Shown: positions 25,667 through 37,151 of the stretch, in pieces | Numbering within the stretch: position 1 is the stretch's first letter | How the letters are laid out: each line of letters begins with the position of its first letter | Assembly: GCA_028718125.1 (NCBI GenBank) | Contig: JAQUMN010000001.1 | Span: 186,001-250,000, forward strand | DNA length: 64,000 nt | Reading direction: 5' to 3' | Source of the DNA: Kiritimatiellia bacterium | GTDB taxonomy: Bacteria > Verrucomicrobiota > Kiritimatiellia > JAAZAB01 | Notes under the pieces: generated by a model | The model's database searches: none | Seen by the model: only the letters and a program-made list of their open reading frames with translations | What the model was told of the DNA's origin: nothing | Program-made: the position numbers and the translations under genes

Positions 25667-26021
25667 TCTTGGCTTAGAAAACCGCTATGATCGGGGCATA
25701 TCCCATTGAAGAAAATCTCATGAAGCACCCCATGACATGCCACAAGGCGCTTCATTTGTCGGGCACAGGCTTTCCCGGAATGACACTCATACCCAGGCGT
25801 TATCGCACCGGGATGGAATCCGGTCCGCCCCAGACGCCGGCGTTATTGAGGATGATACCGCTCGCCAACGAGTCCTTGACAAAATCACCGGCAATCTGCG
25901 GGCTCAGGTAAGTCCCGCCGCCGACCGCGGCGAAGGAGGCCCTTCGGTCTCCAAGTGAAAAGAGAAAAGGATCAAAGAAACGGAGTCTTTCTCCGTGCCT
26001 CCGTGGTAAATCCGGTCTTGC
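25667..26021. other. Intergenic stretch with a possible gene remnant
   Basis: The ~355 bases between surE and the glycogen synthase gene hold no intact gene. On the minus strand from about 25957 to 25806 a frame reads GGGTYLSPQIAGDFVKD, which recalls the linker before the DNA-binding domain of NarL-type regulators, but nothing recognisable continues. CTCCGTGCCTCCGTGGT near 25993 looks like another dispersed repeat type. Confidence 0.3.
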
Positions 26022-27866
26022 TCAGGGATTCACCTGCTGCACTGCGGAGGCATGCGCCTCGTTGTAGTAATGAATCAGCTTTTTCCAGTCAAACTGTTCG
26101 GCCAGTTCCTGCGCGCGAAACCGCAACGTGATGCGATCGCGCAGTTCAAGCCGCGCAAACTTGAACAGGTAGCCGGCTAATTCATCCGCCGCGTTCGTGT
26201 CGGCGGTGTTTTTGCGTTTGACGACAAACAACCCCTTCTTTTCGCAATCCGGGGTATGCGCGAGGATGTAGTTGCCGAACCCGGACAAATCCGAGGCCAC
26301 CGCCGGGATGCCGCGCGCCAGGCATTCTACCGGCGTATAGCCCCAGGGCTCGTAATAACTCGGGAACAGGCCGAGGTGGCATCCGCGGACAAACTGGTCA
26401 TAATCCAGACTGAAGAGCGGATTCGTGGTCGTGATGAAATCAGGATGATACACGATCTTCACGGGATCGTCGGGCTTGTTCACCAGGTTGGAGCGGCGCA
26501 GTTGATTCAGCACCTCATCATGTTCCTGGTCCAGCAGGTCGTGGGTAACGATCATGGGCAGCCGCGTGGTGCGCCAGGCTTGCACGGTCCGCCGCAGACG
26601 CAGGCGCCAGTAATCGTCCATCAGCGCGTTTAAATCCGGCATTTGGCCCCGGGCGGCGGCCTTGAACAGGCGCTCGCCTAATTGATCCTTGATGGCCATG
26701 CAGGTCTGGCGCAGTTCTTCGGTCAAGGCCTTGTTGTTCAGCACATCCGCAAGCATGGACCGGAAAGGCTTGCGCGAAACGATGAACATAACCACCGTGA
26801 TGTCCTGGCCCGCCTGCTTCAGCAGGTAATTGAGGCGCGCCAGGGCTTCGAGCGTCAGGTCGAACCCCTTGTTGCGATATTCGTAGCGGCCGGACGTGAA
26901 GACATACAGGGTGCGGTCCAGGTTAAAGTTGTAACTGGGGAAAAAGTGGCCGGTCACAAATTGATGAATCTTTTCCTTGTATACCTTGTGCAGGTTTTCC
27001 GACTCATGGCGGGCAATAAACCGCTCGATATTGAGCCCGTTCGGCAGAACCAGATCCACCTCCCGGCTGAGCAGGTACTTGCACTCCATGGCCGTCACGT
27101 TGCTTACGGTTGTAAAAACATGGGCGCCGTGCGCGGCGGCGCGCTCGATCTGGACGCGCGTTTCAATATTGAACCGCCGCGCATCGTTTTGCCAGTTGAC
27201 GAACGGGAGGTGATCGTAAAACCAGGGATCGCTCATGGCCAGGTAGCGCCCCAGGAGCGTCGCATGGGTAGTGAAGACAATCCCCACCGGCAGGTTGTCG
27301 CGCCGCATTTCCGGAATGGCGGCGCCCCCCATCCATTCATGAAAATGGGCAGTCACGGGGCCGGGGCGCGGCGCTTGTTGACGGGTCAGTAACCGGAAAA
27401 ATTCGCACACCATCAATCCAAAGGCCAGAACCTCATTAATTTCGTGGTCATCTTTCGGCGTGCTGATCCGGTGATGTTCCCAGAAAAAATACTTGAATTC
27501 GATCAGCTTGGGCATGGCGCTGCGGAAATCCAGTAAAATCACCTGGGGCCGCCCCGTGACCAGCCAGTGCCCGAAGTGCGCCTGGTAACCCATAGCTTGC
27601 AACGCCTGGAGCGCGGGGCGCAAAAGTGCCGGCGGTTCGGCCTCATCGAATTCGATTGCCGCCGTGGCCGGATTATAGGGCCCAACCAGGCAATACCGCT
27701 CGCCCCAATGCTCGATCATGCTGGGAATTTTGGAGCGAATCACCGTGTAAATGCCGCCCAACTGCTGGCATACTTCCCAGGCCACTTCAAACAAATAGCC
27801 CTCCGGATCATGCCGCATCCCGGCCGGCAGGACGGCGGATCGTTTTTCAGCGCCGGTATTCGACAT
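26022..27866 (-). CDS. Glycogen synthase, GT3 (animal/fungal) type
   Basis: The 614-residue protein matches the GT3 family rather than bacterial GlgA (GT5). It opens FEVAWEVCQQLGGIYTVIRS and has VTAHFHEWMGGAAIPEMRR, VFTTHATLLGRYLA, FTTVSNVTAMECKYLL and LPNGLNIERF. The donor site is YYEPWGYTPVECLARGIPAV with two glutamates. It should transfer glucose from UDP-glucose to a growing alpha-1,4-glucan. A GGAGG site eight bases before the ATG at 27866 decides the start over a GTG three codons upstream. It has no glycogen-gene neighbours here, and stands between surE and a two-component pair. Confidence 0.9.
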   Translation of the reverse strand: MSNTGAEKRSAVLPAGMRHDPEGYLFEVAWEVCQQLGGIYTVIRSKIPSMIEHWGERYCLVGPYNPATAAIEFDEAEPPALLRPALQALQAMGYQAHFGHWLVTGRPQVILLDFRSAMPKLIEFKYFFWEHHRISTPKDDHEINEVLAFGLMVCEFFRLLTRQQAPRPGPVTAHFHEWMGGAAIPEMRRDNLPVGIVFTTHATLLGRYLAMSDPWFYDHLPFVNWQNDARRFNIETRVQIERAAAHGAHVFTTVSNVTAMECKYLLSREVDLVLPNGLNIERFIARHESENLHKVYKEKIHQFVTGHFFPSYNFNLDRTLYVFTSGRYEYRNKGFDLTLEALARLNYLLKQAGQDITVVMFIVSRKPFRSMLADVLNNKALTEELRQTCMAIKDQLGERLFKAAARGQMPDLNALMDDYWRLRLRRTVQAWRTTRLPMIVTHDLLDQEHDEVLNQLRRSNLVNKPDDPVKIVYHPDFITTTNPLFSLDYDQFVRGCHLGLFPSYYEPWGYTPVECLARGIPAVASDLSGFGNYILAHTPDCEKKGLFVVKRKNTADTNAADELAGYLFKFARLELRDRITLRFRAQELAEQFDWKKLIHYYNEAHASAVQQVNP

Positions 27867-27993
27867 GACGAGCACCCTCCATACAAAGGTTCACGGTTTG
27901 GAACTTAGATGGAATTATCGGCAACCGCTGAACCGTTAACCATGTAACAATAATTCATTCTTCCATGGTCAAACAAGCCTAAATATGATTAAC

Positions 27994-28022
27994 TTGATTG
28001 CGGGTAATTTTGGCGCTATGCT
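27994..28022 (+). promoter_or_regulatory. Promoter for the ntrB/ntrC-like pair
   Basis: TTGATT is followed after 17 bases by TATGCT, about 35 bases before the ATG at 28058. Confidence 0.45.
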
Positions 28023-28057
28023 CTGCGACAAAATATCACACCATCTTGGCGTTTCCC

Positions 28058-29271
28058 ATGAAATCAGGTTTTTTAGACAAGTTGATTGAGCGGCTGGACA
28101 AACTGGATCCCGAGAGTTTGCACAGTTTGCAAACCAAGCTTCTCCGGCTCATGCAGGAGAAAGGTTTGTTGGAGGCCGTTTTTAACGCCTTGCATGAAGG
28201 CATTATCGTGCTGGACTATCAGGGCTATATCAATTACGCCAACAGCGCTGCCGCCAATTTGCTTGGGTTTAACCTGCAAACCACCGGCAAGCAAACCATC
28301 AGCCGCATCCTCAAGGACATCGAATGGGATCGTATCCTGAGCCTGGATGAAAAAACATGGTCGGGATTGATCAACCGCGAAATTGAAATCACCTATCCCG
28401 TCCACAAGATCCTGAATTTTTATGTCATGCCCATTTCCCTCGAAGTCGATCAGCGCCGCGGCGCCGTTGTAATCCTGCGCGATATCACAGGCGCGCATGA
28501 AAAGGAAATGCGGGTGCTCACCTCCGAACGCATGCAGGCGCTCACGGTACTGGCCGCGGGCGTGGCCCATGAAATCGGCAATCCCCTGAACTCGCTCCAC
28601 ATCCATTTACAGCTCATGGAGCGCGAGCTCCGGCGCCTGCCGAAAGAAGCCGGCGCCGCCTGCCAGGATTTGGTCGGCGTGGCCCGCAAAGAAGTGGAGC
28701 GGCTCAACCTGATCATCACCCAGTTTCTGCGCGCCATCCGGCCAGCCTCGCCGCGCCTGGAAGTTTGCCGCATCGAGGAAGTCCTGCAGGAAACCTTGAC
28801 GGTAATGCGCCCGGAAATCGAGAATCGCGACATCCTGGTGGAAGTCAAGCGCCCGGATCCAGTGCCCATGGTTTCCGTGGACAGCAACCAGATCAAGCAG
28901 GTGTTTTTCAACGTCATCAAAAACGCCCTGCAGGCCATGACCAAGGGCGGACTCCTGACCATCACCCTGTTCAACAATGACCGCTACCTGGGGATCTCCT
29001 TCAAGGATACCGGCAAGGGAATATCGGCCGCCGACCTCAGCCGCCTGTTCGAACCGTTCCGATCCGACAAACCGCAGGGCACGGGTCTGGGGCTGATCAT
29101 CGTGCAGCGGATTATGCAGGAACATGGCGGCAAAATCGAAGTGCACAGCCAGCCCGGCGCCGGCCTGACGTTCACCCTGCTTCTGCCGCTGGATGAGCGC
29201 CGCATCCGGTTGCTGAAGGCGCCGCGCAAGCCGCGCACGCGCGGCGCTCATCTAAAATCGAAGGGAACCGC

Positions 29272-29275
<4 letters not shown>
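28058..29275 (+). CDS. NtrB-like PAS histidine kinase
   Basis: The 405-residue soluble kinase has a coiled coil (1-35), a PAS domain (38-145, LHEGIIVLDYQGYINYANSA) and a HisKA domain with His171 (VLAAGVAHEIGNPLNSLHIH). Its HATPase domain has FFNVIKNALQAM, DTGKGIS and GTGLGLIIVQRIM. HEIGNPL is characteristic of kinases that work with sigma-54 activators, and one overlaps its stop by four bases. The frame opens 20 codons earlier, but only the ATG at 28058 gives a normal N-terminus. The signal is unknown; nitrogen control is not implied by the sequence alone. Confidence 0.92.
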
Positions 29276-30648
<1,373 letters not shown>

Positions 30649-30675
30649 TGCGCGGTGTCGGCGAATTCTTGCCGG

Positions 30676-33600
30676 CTATTCCCATTCCAGCACCACGGCT
30701 TCGTGAATCTCGAACGGCCGGACCTGGAAAACCACGTACGCGCCTTCCCGCCGGAAATCGATGGCCTGGTTGTCCGCGGGATAAAACAGCCTGATTTTGC
30801 CCTCTTCCGGCGCGCGCAGCCGCGCCGTGACGTTGGCGATCGGCATTACCCGTTCATCGTAGTTCAGCAATTGCAGAATCAGCCTGTTTTTTTCCGGCTG
30901 GGTTTTGACATGGGCCTCGACGTGGTGCGGGCAGTTGACCACTTCGAAGGCCGGCGCGCCGCCGGCCAATTCCAGGCCGGAGCGCGTCAGGCCGGCCAGC
31001 AGTTCCCGGATGCCTGCATGGTATTTTTTCATGAGCGCCCAGCGGTAGATAAAACGCTCGGTCACATACATGCGCCCGGGGTAGGTGGCGGCCAGGAAAA
31101 AGCAATGACCCTTGCCGAAGCGATTGAGCGTCAGCGCGGGTTCTTGTCCGTTCTCCCACGTTCCCAGGACCTGGGCCGTGCCCGGGGTCACCCGGTCGTA
31201 TCCTGCGGTCACTGTGTAATCCACCGCCAGGTCCTTCGCCAGCCATTTGGACGCAACCGGATCGATCTCAGGCGTTTTAATGACAAACCGCCCTGATTTG
31301 GGCGGCGCGGCCTCATTGCCGGAATCCAGATTTTCCAGGGCCACAGCGTTCGAGTTGGTCCGGAAATTAACGCCAAAGACGTCGGCCAGCCCATAATTTG
31401 CGCGTTCCCGACCATATTGGTCAAAGGCGGTGGCGGATCCCGTGGCAATCAGTGTGCCGCCGGCTTTTACCCATTGTCGGAGAATATCCTCCTCCGTCGG
31501 CGCCAGCGTCTTGGCATCCGCCAGGACCAGTACCTTGTAGCCCGCAATTTTGTCGGGAGTCATGGTGTCGGCCCAGATGATATCGGCCTGGACGTGCTCG
31601 TAAGCCAGGGCCTGGAAAATGCCGGCGTTGTTGTAGAAATAAGCGCCCGGCTGGAAGGTTTCTTTCTTGAGTCGGTCGCGCTCGTCATCGCGATAAAGCA
31701 CTCCGGCGGTGCGGCCGGAATGAATAATGGCAATGTCGCCGGGAAAGCCGGGGTTAACCAGGTAAGGCTCGATCTTCTCGATTTTGGCGAACATGTTGGT
31801 CGTGATGGACCAGGCTTCCGGCCGGCCGCGGCCGCGATCGTTCAACTGCTTGTAAATGTCGCCCCAATACCAGACATACATCTGCTGGCTGTGCAGCAGG
31901 CTCAGGCCGATGCCGGATTCCCAGAGCCGAGTGAGCTCCCGGGGCAGGCGCCAGATGTATGTTTCCGTTCCCGTAGGATACCGTTGGCCATCGCGGCACA
32001 TTTCCAGCAGATAGGCGTTCTCATAGGTCACGGTGTTGTAGCTGGGTTCTGTGCCGTTGTAATCGAAAATATGCGCCATGCGGCCGAAGCTGGCCAAGTT
32101 GACGAACACCGCAAAGGTGTTGGCCGCGATGGTCGAGTAATGGCCGATGGCCATGTTCTTGCGGAGCATATGCAGAAACTCGACCAGCTCCCGGCTGCCG
32201 TCGAACAAGTTGGCGTCCATCGCCTCGGCATAGACCGCAAAACCAGGCCGCTCCTGCCGGCGCTTGTCGGGGTCCACGAAACGCAAGTCGCGCTCAATGA
32301 AGCCCGCCATGCGGTCGGACTGAAGCCCCAGCTGTTCGCGCTCCTCCGGCGAATACCGGCCGGCTACGTAGCGGGGCAAGTAATCCCGGACGTCCTCAAG
32401 CAGCACTTCCATGCCGCCTTCCTCGCCCCACAAGGCATTGAAAGCGGGGTATTGGCCGTAATGATCAAACATGCGGGCCAGGTTGGCCTTGCTGAACGGG
32501 CCCTGCAGGCCGTTGTAGGCCGTGACGGCCCGCAAATTGTTGGACGCGGCCGCATCGAAATAATGCCCGGCTTCGTCCAATGGCGACGGCACGATCCACT
32601 CGATGATTTCCGTGGCGTGGGCCGCGCCCATGACGCGCACCACCTCCGCGGCGGTCCTGGGCCGGTTGCCTTCATTCGTGCCCAGGCAGCGCCCGAACCC
32701 GCGGTGGAAGCGGCTGCCGAACCAGTAGAAGTAGCGCTTTTCCTTCAGGCACCCGGGCTGGACAATGCCAAGCGGTTCTGCAGGCAAAGGATGGTTCAAG
32801 AGGTAAAGGGCGTTTATGGATTCCCGGGGCCGTCTTTTTTCATGCTTGGTTTGCTCCTCCAGCGCGACGGCGACATTCGTGTCGCCCAGCCGGCCGAGCG
32901 CAAAAGTGGCGCTCAGTGACGTCACGTTTTCATTGGCTTTCATAACATCCGTCAAGAGGGGCACAACGCTCTTGTCGCCGATCAGGCCCAGGGCTACGAT
33001 GGCGGCCCCGGCTTCATGCTGCGGCCCGTTTACGACCATCCCCAGCCACGGCGGCGCGTTGGTGTCGGTCTTGAAATCTTTGATGAGCCGGCTCACTACG
33101 TTGGTCAGGGCGGACACGGCATTGGTTTCGCGCAGCCAGCCGAGGCCCAGCATGGCATTTTGCCGGACGGCGCCATCCTTGTCTTCAATCAGCTTGAGGA
33201 GAGCGGGCCCCGCTGCGGGGCTGCCGATCATGCCCAGGGCCTGTGTGGCGCGCCGGCGGGTCCATTCGTCGCCGCCTTTTTCAGCCAGCGCCGTAATTTC
33301 CGGCAGAGCCTGCTCCGCCCGGATCCATGCCAGGGCGTAGAGGGCATTGCGCCGTACCGGATAGGCCGGGTCGCGCAATAACTCGATCAGTGCGGGAACA
33401 GCGTCGGGATTTTCCAGCCGGCCCAGTTCCAGCGCAGCACGCTCGCGGGTTGCCGGATCATCGCTCTTGACCTGGCTCATGGCCGGCTTGAAGTCATCGG
33501 GAAAGGCCGCGGCTTCGCGGGCTGAAATGTCCCGATCCGCTGCGCTCTTGGCCTGGGCCAGTTTTTCCAATTGCGGCGCGAGTTCCACCCGCAGATTAAT

Positions 33601-35286
33601 GGCCGCCTTGTCAATGCCGCCGAAATCGCTTGCAGCTGTCCGGGTCCAGCGCTCGCGCCAATCGCCAAGGCCTTGAATAGTTGCTTCGCCATTGCTCACG
33701 TCGGCCAGTAGGATGCTGCCGTCGAGTTTTGCGATTGCCTGGTCCTTGTTGGACGTCATCCGATCCATAACGTCCTTCAGTTGGCGCCGCAAGGCTTCGA
33801 GCTTCTGTTCAAGGGCGCGGACGGCGTCATCATCCAGGATGCGGAAGGCGCCCAGGTCGCCGGCGTCGAATTCCAGCAGATCTATTTTCGTCTCCACGTC
33901 GTAATAACCGGAGCGGACCACGGAGCGATACGCATCGTTCATATCGTTTACGATGCCGGACACCCGGCCATGCAAGGCGCGCTCGGCCGCGTACAAGGGA
34001 CGCACCGTGACCTGATCCCACCACACAACGGTATTTTCGATTTTGCCACTGGTCAAATAGAGCCACAGGTAAATTACCTCGCGGGTTGGCGGCGTAGTAA
34101 AAGTGAAGTTATACGGCTTCCAATCCTCAGAAGAAAAACGACAGACGCCAAGCGTTTCCCGTTCACTGTTTTCGATATGGACCTCGCCGGTTCCCCTGGG
34201 ATCGGTTTTGCCCCAAAAGGTGCAAATGTAGACCTGGTTCGGCTGCCAGGCGGCGACGGGCAGAGGCTGGATAATGGCTTGCCCGCCCAGGCCGGTGGCT
34301 GCCATCCGGAAACTCTGTTTGCCGGATTTGAATTCGTTTGTGTCCAGGGCGGGTTTGGCGGGCATACCGAGGGAGCTCCATTTTTCCCAATTCCTGGGGA
34401 GCGCCGGCCCGGCCGGCGCCACCGGCTCCTCGAAGTCGCCGTTAATCACAATGTCGGCTGCGTCCAGCTTGTTGCCTTCAGGAATTTCCTTGACGACCGT
34501 CTTGCCCTGGGCATCGGTCGCCTCGACCCGGTAGCGGCCCTGGACAGGCACGGTTGCCGAGTGAGTATACATATCCATGATGTCGTCGAGCGGGCCGGAA
34601 TCCTGGAGGACCTCGCCCTTTTCGTCGAGCAGTTTAACGCCTCGAAGTCCGGACAGGCTGACCATATACGATAGATCGGTCTTGGGCGGGAGGATCGAAA
34701 GATCGTCAATCCAGATCGTCGAATCCGACTTATTATCGGCGGGCCCCACGAAGACCAGGATATCAGTGCGCGTCGCCGGCATTTTGAATTCCAGCGAAAA
34801 CTGTTTCCAGTCCGCGGTGGTGAACTTTTGCGCGGCGACCGGCAAACGCACGTCCCTTTCCATTTTCAGAACTTCGAGGATCCCGCCCCCGGCGCCTTCG
34901 GTCCGGCCCCAGAACGAGAGATGATATGTTTTGCCCGGCGCGAATTGATTGCCGTTGATCCGCTGATACAGGCGCTGGCTGCCGGCATTGGTCACGGTCT
35001 GCATCCGCAAGCCGGCCTCGCCGCCGTGGAATGTCCCGTTGTCACGCCACGTTTTCGCGGGGCGGCCCAGGGAGCCCCAAGAGCGCCATTCGTCGGGAAA
35101 CACCTGGCGCGATGTGTAAGGTTCCTCGAAGCCGCCGTTGCGGATCAATTCCACGGCCGGCAGTCCGGGGCTCGCTGTGATTGTGATCGGCGGCTTTTCG
35201 ACAGGCGCGCCGGATGTAATGCCAGGGAGCCCGATTGTCAGCGCAATGGTCGCCGGCAGCAGGCAAATCATTGTTTTTGTCTTCAA
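30676..35286 (-). CDS. Giant secreted protein: two CBM-like domains, HEAT repeats, GH42-like module
   Basis: The 1536-residue protein starts at a TTG preceded by GGAGG and begins with a signal peptide (ICLLPATIALTIGLPGITSG). Two carbohydrate-binding-like beta-sandwiches start LIRNGGFEEP (~45-200) and IVINGDFEEP (~280-430). A helical region is followed by HEAT repeats (~605-840; units such as RERAALELGRLENPDAVPAL). Residues ~860-1180 are Trp/Tyr-rich with WGEEGGMEVLLEDV, likely a TIM barrel. Residues ~1190-1310 (VLVLADAKTLAPTEEDIL, WVKAGGTLIATGSA) resemble the trimerisation domain of GH42 beta-galactosidases. It is probably an exported glycosidase or glycan-binding protein. The frame extends upstream but without signal features. 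A paralogue with the same order is at 38655. Confidence 0.7.
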   Translation of the reverse strand: MKTKTMICLLPATIALTIGLPGITSGAPVEKPPITITASPGLPAVELIRNGGFEEPYTSRQVFPDEWRSWGSLGRPAKTWRDNGTFHGGEAGLRMQTVTNAGSQRLYQRINGNQFAPGKTYHLSFWGRTEGAGGGILEVLKMERDVRLPVAAQKFTTADWKQFSLEFKMPATRTDILVFVGPADNKSDSTIWIDDLSILPPKTDLSYMVSLSGLRGVKLLDEKGEVLQDSGPLDDIMDMYTHSATVPVQGRYRVEATDAQGKTVVKEIPEGNKLDAADIVINGDFEEPVAPAGPALPRNWEKWSSLGMPAKPALDTNEFKSGKQSFRMAATGLGGQAIIQPLPVAAWQPNQVYICTFWGKTDPRGTGEVHIENSERETLGVCRFSSEDWKPYNFTFTTPPTREVIYLWLYLTSGKIENTVVWWDQVTVRPLYAAERALHGRVSGIVNDMNDAYRSVVRSGYYDVETKIDLLEFDAGDLGAFRILDDDAVRALEQKLEALRRQLKDVMDRMTSNKDQAIAKLDGSILLADVSNGEATIQGLGDWRERWTRTAASDFGGIDKAAINLRVELAPQLEKLAQAKSAADRDISAREAAAFPDDFKPAMSQVKSDDPATRERAALELGRLENPDAVPALIELLRDPAYPVRRNALYALAWIRAEQALPEITALAEKGGDEWTRRRATQALGMIGSPAAGPALLKLIEDKDGAVRQNAMLGLGWLRETNAVSALTNVVSRLIKDFKTDTNAPPWLGMVVNGPQHEAGAAIVALGLIGDKSVVPLLTDVMKANENVTSLSATFALGRLGDTNVAVALEEQTKHEKRRPRESINALYLLNHPLPAEPLGIVQPGCLKEKRYFYWFGSRFHRGFGRCLGTNEGNRPRTAAEVVRVMGAAHATEIIEWIVPSPLDEAGHYFDAAASNNLRAVTAYNGLQGPFSKANLARMFDHYGQYPAFNALWGEEGGMEVLLEDVRDYLPRYVAGRYSPEEREQLGLQSDRMAGFIERDLRFVDPDKRRQERPGFAVYAEAMDANLFDGSRELVEFLHMLRKNMAIGHYSTIAANTFAVFVNLASFGRMAHIFDYNGTEPSYNTVTYENAYLLEMCRDGQRYPTGTETYIWRLPRELTRLWESGIGLSLLHSQQMYVWYWGDIYKQLNDRGRGRPEAWSITTNMFAKIEKIEPYLVNPGFPGDIAIIHSGRTAGVLYRDDERDRLKKETFQPGAYFYNNAGIFQALAYEHVQADIIWADTMTPDKIAGYKVLVLADAKTLAPTEEDILRQWVKAGGTLIATGSATAFDQYGRERANYGLADVFGVNFRTNSNAVALENLDSGNEAAPPKSGRFVIKTPEIDPVASKWLAKDLAVDYTVTAGYDRVTPGTAQVLGTWENGQEPALTLNRFGKGHCFFLAATYPGRMYVTERFIYRWALMKKYHAGIRELLAGLTRSGLELAGGAPAFEVVNCPHHVEAHVKTQPEKNRLILQLLNYDERVMPIANVTARLRAPEEGKIRLFYPADNQAIDFRREGAYVVFQVRPFEIHEAVVLEWE

Positions 35287-35332
35287 GCTGTAACCTCCGG
35301 TTTTTAAGAAATGATTGGACAGGAATAATTTT

Positions 35333-35545
35333 TTATGGCTTGCGCCGTGATGCGTCCGGCGCCGGGGAAGACTGCAAGACCAGCATGGTAAGTTCCCGCG
35401 TGTCGAAACCCTCGGCCTCAAGTGTCTTGCGGATACCGGCCAGTTCGCCGGAATGGCCGTCCTTGAAAAGACCGATAACCGCTGCGGCCGTTGCCGCCGG
35501 CGCAACCGCCAGAATCAGCATGGCTGCCAGGCCGCGAAAAATAGC
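35333..35545 (-). pseudogene. Fragment of a signal peptide plus BPL_N-like domain
   Basis: The minus strand reads a hydrophobic segment (LAAMLILAVAPAATAAA), then AVIGLFKDGHSGELAGIRKT and LEAEGFDTRELTM, and stops soon after. This matches the first ~45 residues of the giant protein at 38655 (signal peptide, VGVFEDARS, LKTLAEAQYETEI), where a full glutamine-amidotransferase-like domain follows. Here nothing of the rest remains. The 5' side runs directly into a truncated palindromic element, with no ribosome-binding site. It appears to be the leftover 5' end of a third giant gene, or of an older form of the gene downstream. Confidence 0.6.
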
Positions 35546-35653
35546 CAAGAACGGTCTCGCGGGAGCTCGACCCTCCATGAATGCCAATGTTTTCGCGATG
35601 TTGGAGGGCGGAGCTCCTGTGACGCCGCCGGGTTCAGCATGAATGACGCAACC
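35546..35653 (+). repeat. Palindromic dispersed element, copy D (left end missing)
   Basis: The copy starts at CAAGAACGGTCTCGCGGGAG without the GGCTGCGT terminus and ends TGACGCAACC. Its truncated end touches the gene fragment at 35333-35545, so one rearrangement may have removed both the element end and the gene start. Confidence 0.8.
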
Positions 35654-35715
35654 GTGCTGCCGGATTTGAGGCGATGGTGTTATGGTGTCCTTTATTGGTT
35701 TCATGTTGCCCGTAA

Positions 35716-37098
35716 TCAGCGCCCCGTGAAAACCGTGCCCCGGTGCAGGAACTCGAAGGCGCCGATATCCACCGTGCCTTCGATGATCCGGCGGTGGCCG
35801 TCCATGTCCAGCGCGGTGTCCATCCAGCCCTGGTTAATGCCCTTGTTGATGCAGGGCGAGTCCGGCGTCAGGTGATAATCTTTCCCGGCAACATCCACAA
35901 AGGCCGGGTCATTGGTAATGTTGTGATCACCCAATTCGGGCGCGGGATAGGTACAGCTGTAATACGATGTCGCGTTCGGATTGTAATTACTGAGTACCGT
36001 TGCGCGGTAGTTGAAATATATAATGCAGTTGGTGATGTACGGCGTTCCGGAGACACCGGCGGCTCTACTCATGCTTGCGGTCGCGGATATATTGCTGACG
36101 ACCGTGCAATTGACGATCAGTTTGCCGTGATATCCGCCTGCGTCATTATTCCGGTTGTAATTGTTCGCAATCAGGCACCCGTATGCATCTGCATTCGCCA
36201 CCCCGCCGCCGCCGGCTTGGGCGGAATTAAACATAATAACGCAATTGCTGACAAAGCCGCTCCCGCCGCCGTTAATTCCGCCCCCGGCAGCGTTGCCATT
36301 GTTCCCTGCATTATACACGAATGTGCTGTCATACACCCGGCATAAACCGTAAAAACCGCCGCCGCTGCGGTGGCCGTAATTGTTGGAAAACACACAATCC
36401 CTGATCGTGGCGCTGGAGCCCCACAAGGTTGCGCCGCCGCCGCCATACCCCGATTGCGCAGTGCTGGTGATACTATCGCGGGCCCGATTAATGGCGATAA
36501 AGCAGTTGCGCACGGTGCCGCCGAAAAATCCGGCGCCGCAACTGGCATAATTGCTGACGATCAGGCAATTCGACACCACGGAATTGTCGCCGCCGCAAAA
36601 GACGCCGCCACCGCACCCGAAGTAGCTGCTGTAATTGCTGTATGCATATCCCCTGGTAACCGTGAATCCGACCAGCGCGGCCCCATTGGTCAAATAGACG
36701 CCGCGAATGGCCGCCGGACCGTTACTGACGGTGTTCGGGTCCGGCGCCCCCTCGATCACCGTATCCGCCCAGTTGGTGCTGAACGCCCTGACCGTGATAA
36801 CTTTCGTCACGGCAACACGGTTGGTAATGCCGCCGCCTAGTGCCAGGCTATTGGTGAGCTGCGAGGCCAGCGCCCGGGCGCCGGTATTGTATATACCGCC
36901 GGCGACCATGACCGTGTCGTCCGGTTCACAGAGCGCATCGTCAATTGCCTGCTGGATGTTGCTGGCGGCCGTCGTCCAATCGGTGAACGGGCTCGCAGCG
37001 CCGGCGTTGTCCTTGATGACATAATGCGTGTCGGCCAAAGCCGTCCCTGTTAGGAACAGCATTGTCAGAAACAGGATATGACCGTTATGTTTTATCAT
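35716..37098 (-). CDS. Secreted right-handed beta-helix protein (choice-of-anchor Q type)
   Basis: The 460-residue protein has a signal peptide ending near GTALADTHYV. A conserved start (FTDWTTAASNIQQAIDDA, TVMVAGGIYNTG) is typical of pectate-lyase-like beta-helix proteins. The middle is a series of Gly/Asn-rich turns (VSNCLIVSNYASCGAGF, IRDCVFSNNYGHRSGGGF). The end is the anchor-Q-like DSPCINKGINQGWMDTALDMD followed by GTVDIGAFEFLHRG. No catalytic residues are recognisable, so it may bind or display glycans. TAGGAG lies before the ATG. The gene at 46503 is a paralogue, nearly identical at both ends but different in the helix. Confidence 0.8.
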   Translation of the reverse strand: MIKHNGHILFLTMLFLTGTALADTHYVIKDNAGAASPFTDWTTAASNIQQAIDDALCEPDDTVMVAGGIYNTGARALASQLTNSLALGGGITNRVAVTKVITVRAFSTNWADTVIEGAPDPNTVSNGPAAIRGVYLTNGAALVGFTVTRGYAYSNYSSYFGCGGGVFCGGDNSVVSNCLIVSNYASCGAGFFGGTVRNCFIAINRARDSITSTAQSGYGGGGATLWGSSATIRDCVFSNNYGHRSGGGFYGLCRVYDSTFVYNAGNNGNAAGGGINGGGSGFVSNCVIMFNSAQAGGGGVANADAYGCLIANNYNRNNDAGGYHGKLIVNCTVVSNISATASMSRAAGVSGTPYITNCIIYFNYRATVLSNYNPNATSYYSCTYPAPELGDHNITNDPAFVDVAGKDYHLTPDSPCINKGINQGWMDTALDMDGHRRIIEGTVDIGAFEFLHRGTVFTGR

Positions 37099-37151
37099 GT
37101 TTCTCCTATGATGATTGTCAACTTCTTCGTCTGTTATTGTTCCATGTGGTT

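Noticed and set aside
31417-32919. 500-codon plus-strand frame inside the giant gene
   Set aside because: It has no domain pattern and is antisense to the HEAT/GH42-like protein, whose repeats and signal peptide are evident.
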